Part shown: in pieces, positions 62,412-64,000 of the stretch
Position numbering within the stretch: the first letter of the stretch is position 1
Layout of the letters: the number at the start of each line of letters is the position of its first letter
Assembly (NCBI GenBank): GCA_049840395.1
Contig: JASGLD010000008.1
Coordinates: 293,577 to 357,576 of the forward strand
DNA length: 64,000 bases
Reading direction: 5' to 3'
From: CAILZL01 sp049840395
GTDB lineage: Bacteria; Pseudomonadota; Gammaproteobacteria; Steroidobacterales; Steroidobacteraceae
Made by a program: the position numbers and the translations under genes
Notes under the pieces: model-generated
The model's input: only the letters and a program-made list of their open reading frames with translations
Database searches by the model: none
Told to the model about the DNA's origin: nothing

Positions 62412-62486
62412 AGCGCTTCGATAGGCTCAGCGACCGGAATAGGACGCCACAGGCCAGTTTCCGATCGCTGAGCCTATCGAAGCGCT
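62412..62486. repeat. 22-bp perfect inverted repeat
   Basis: Arms 62412-62433 and 62465-62486 (AGCGCTTCGATAGGCTCAGC.. type) are exact reverse complements with a 31-bp spacer. It lies 41 bp after the LytTR stop and may end transcription. Similar elements with a TTCGA-AGGCTCAG core are common in proteobacteria. Confidence 0.85.
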
Positions 62487-62623
62487 CTTCACACCAAATG
62501 CAGCACCAGTCAAAACAAAGCAGGAGTGCGGGAGTTCATCCGACCGCCATAAGGCTTCCCGGCTTACAAACCCATCAACAACCGCGGCGTAGCCTGATAC
62601 ATCATGTGTATCGGGGCATAGCC

Positions 62624-62857
62624 ATGAATTCCCATAATCCCTCTGCAATCGCAGGTCTGCTCTGCATTCTGATTACCCAATCCGGTTGCGTCGTCGATGG
62701 CGAAGGACCACGCAGCGCCGGCGAAGCAGCCCGACAAGATGCCGGTCAATCAACGCAAAGCGAAACAGCAACTACCGATCGGGCCGAACGTCGCGAGCGT
62801 GACGATCGTTGCGCAATACGCCAGCAAGATCCGGATTGTCAAAACAGGGACAGATGA
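62624..62857 (+). CDS. Possible small lipoprotein
   Basis: 77 residues from ATG at 62624. A hydrophobic start (SAIAGLLCILITQSGC) ends in a possible lipobox Cys; the rest is highly charged and disordered (AARQDAGQSTQSETATTDRAERRERDD) with a late Cys pair in CAIRQQDPDC. No family recognised. Ribosome site is weak (GGGG). Confidence 0.45.
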   Translation: MNSHNPSAIAGLLCILITQSGCVVDGEGPRSAGEAARQDAGQSTQSETATTDRAERRERDDRCAIRQQDPDCQNRDR

Positions 62858-62953
62858 AGATAGATAGCAACCAGCGGCTATGAGTATTCTTATCTTTATC
62901 TGATTACTTCACCCATAGTCGCAGCGGATGATTTGATTTCATCCGCCCTCAAC

Positions 62954-64000
62954 TTAGCGACGAATTAGCGCAGCCGATTTTGCCTTCAGGGAAGAAGGCC
63001 GCAGAGCAAAACCGGCAAGCACCACAAGGAAAAGAAAATTCATTCCGCCACCTCCACCTGAACTTCCCGAGCCACCCCCGCCTCCCGTGCTCGGCGCTGC
63101 CGTTACCTCTATGAATACGGTGGCCACATTGGACTCCATATCCAAATTATCTTTCATGGAGTATTGAAAGGTATCAATACCCGAATATCCCGCGGTGGGT
63201 GTGTAGACCACCGACCCATTGGTGACGACTGCTACGCCATGCGCGGGCGCAACAACAATCCTGATTGATGTAGCATCGAGCGTACCGCCTGCACTGGTGT
63301 CGTTGGCAAGAACATTGATCGCAATATTCTGGTTTGCCTGGACCGAAGCGGTTTCATTGACGGCCACCGGCGTGGGCTGTACGGTAATGTTGACGGAGGC
63401 TACGTTCGACAACGCAGTAAGACTGTCGCGCACCGTGTATTGAAAGCTATCTGTGCCGACATATCCGATTACAGGCTTATAAGTAATCAAGCCACTCGTT
63501 GCATCAACCGACACCGTTCCATGCTGAGGCGCACTCGTAATTTTGAGTGAAGCCACATTTAGTTCTGACCTTGCGCCGCAACGTCGTTAGCAAGTACGTT
63601 GATTTGAATCTGTTGACTGACCGCGCATACAGCAGAGTCATTTAGCGCAGACGGATTCTGAGCGAGCGTAATGGGATAATAACCGGCAAGACCTACGCCG
63701 CCCCCCACGACAAGCACATCGGGCACACCATTCTGAATTAGAGTTCCCACTGCCACGGAGCGACCGTAATCATTGTTTGTCGTCGCAGGAATACTGACGG
63801 GTGCAACATTAGTAAATGGAGTGGCGGTGCCGTTATTAACATAGATCGAGCCGACCGCGGGAGTGGTCGACGCAGATATCGACGGCGTCTGGCAGGAAAA
63901 CAACAGGTCCGGCAAAACATCACCGTCCACATCGGCTGCAGCCGCGCCAAGACAGACTCCACCTAGGCTGGTATTAGGCTGCAGCAACTGCGAACTATTA
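62954..64000 (-). pseudogene. Surface/periplasmic VCBS and Ig-like repeat protein, frameshifted, 5' part outside window
   Basis: From the window edge the first frame has an FG-GAP/VCBS-type block AADVDGDVLPDLLFSC and reaches INVLANDVAAQGQ before a stop at 63559. The next frame continues VASLKITSAPQHGTVSVDATSGLITYKPVIGYVGTDSFQYTV and a second Ig-like/cadherin-like repeat (VNETASVQANQNIAINVLANDTSAGG...GYSGIDTFQYSMKDN). One extra base near 63565 explains the break. The C-terminus is a Gly/Ser linker, a membrane segment (MNFLFLVVLAGFAL) and a basic tail, a GlyGly-CTERM-like sorting end. Confidence 0.75.

Overview
The window reads as chromosomal DNA of a Gram-negative proteobacterium, probably a gammaproteobacterium. 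It carries many TonB-dependent outer-membrane receptors (TBDRs), periplasmic c-type cytochromes, Tat-exported hydrolases, ExbB/ExbD/TonB, OmpR- and LytTR-type regulators and sigma-54 activators. I cannot name a genus. No rRNA, tRNA, CRISPR array, phage or insertion sequence was recognised.

Layout. 1-3.9 kb: copper handling (SCO, PCuAC, a TBDR, DUF2946). 4-5.6 kb: small genes. 5.3-44.9 kb: a large nutrient-scavenging region with four closely similar TBDR loci, an SMP-30-like protein, a sulfate-binding protein, a DUF1549/DUF1553-DUF1501-cytochrome operon, a sulfatase-cytochrome-cytochrome operon, an amidohydrolase, a rhodanese-like/DUF6152 operon, a dedicated TonB-ExbB-ExbD operon, and two paralogous sigma-54 activators (13.3 and 43.8 kb) that resemble the SfnR family. 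45-52 kb: housekeeping, signalling and small genes (GGDEF, DUF4142, phosphatase, SRPBCC, iron permease, MFS). 52-62.4 kb: TBDR/YfiR pair, DUF6152, duplicated SnoaL-like protein, a frameshifted TBDR, and a LytS/LytTR pair. 62.9-64 kb: the end of a surface or periplasmic Ig-like/VCBS protein.

Main result. Twelve promoters of the form TGGC(A/G)-N7-TGC(T/A) (-24/-12, exact GG-N10-GC spacing) precede most transcription units between 5.3 and 41.2 kb. Most have upstream palindromes close to TGTTGA-N4-TCAACA, and at six loci these are paired exactly 31 bp apart (three helical turns). The proteins under these promoters are almost free of Met and Cys: one 903-residue TBDR has neither after its signal peptide. 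TBDRs and a DUF6152 homologue elsewhere in the window, without such promoters, have normal Met. With the SfnR-like activators, the sulfate-binding protein and the sulfatase, this points to a sigma-54-driven sulfur-starvation regulon. It would join outer-membrane uptake (TBDRs plus own TonB/ExbBD) to periplasmic hydrolases and cytochromes.

Other features: head-to-head REP-like repeats at many gene ends, several other dispersed inverted repeats, a rhodanese and a peroxiredoxin that both lack the catalytic cysteine, and three genes (MFS, TBDR, Ig-like protein) each broken by what looks like one extra base, which may be sequencing errors.
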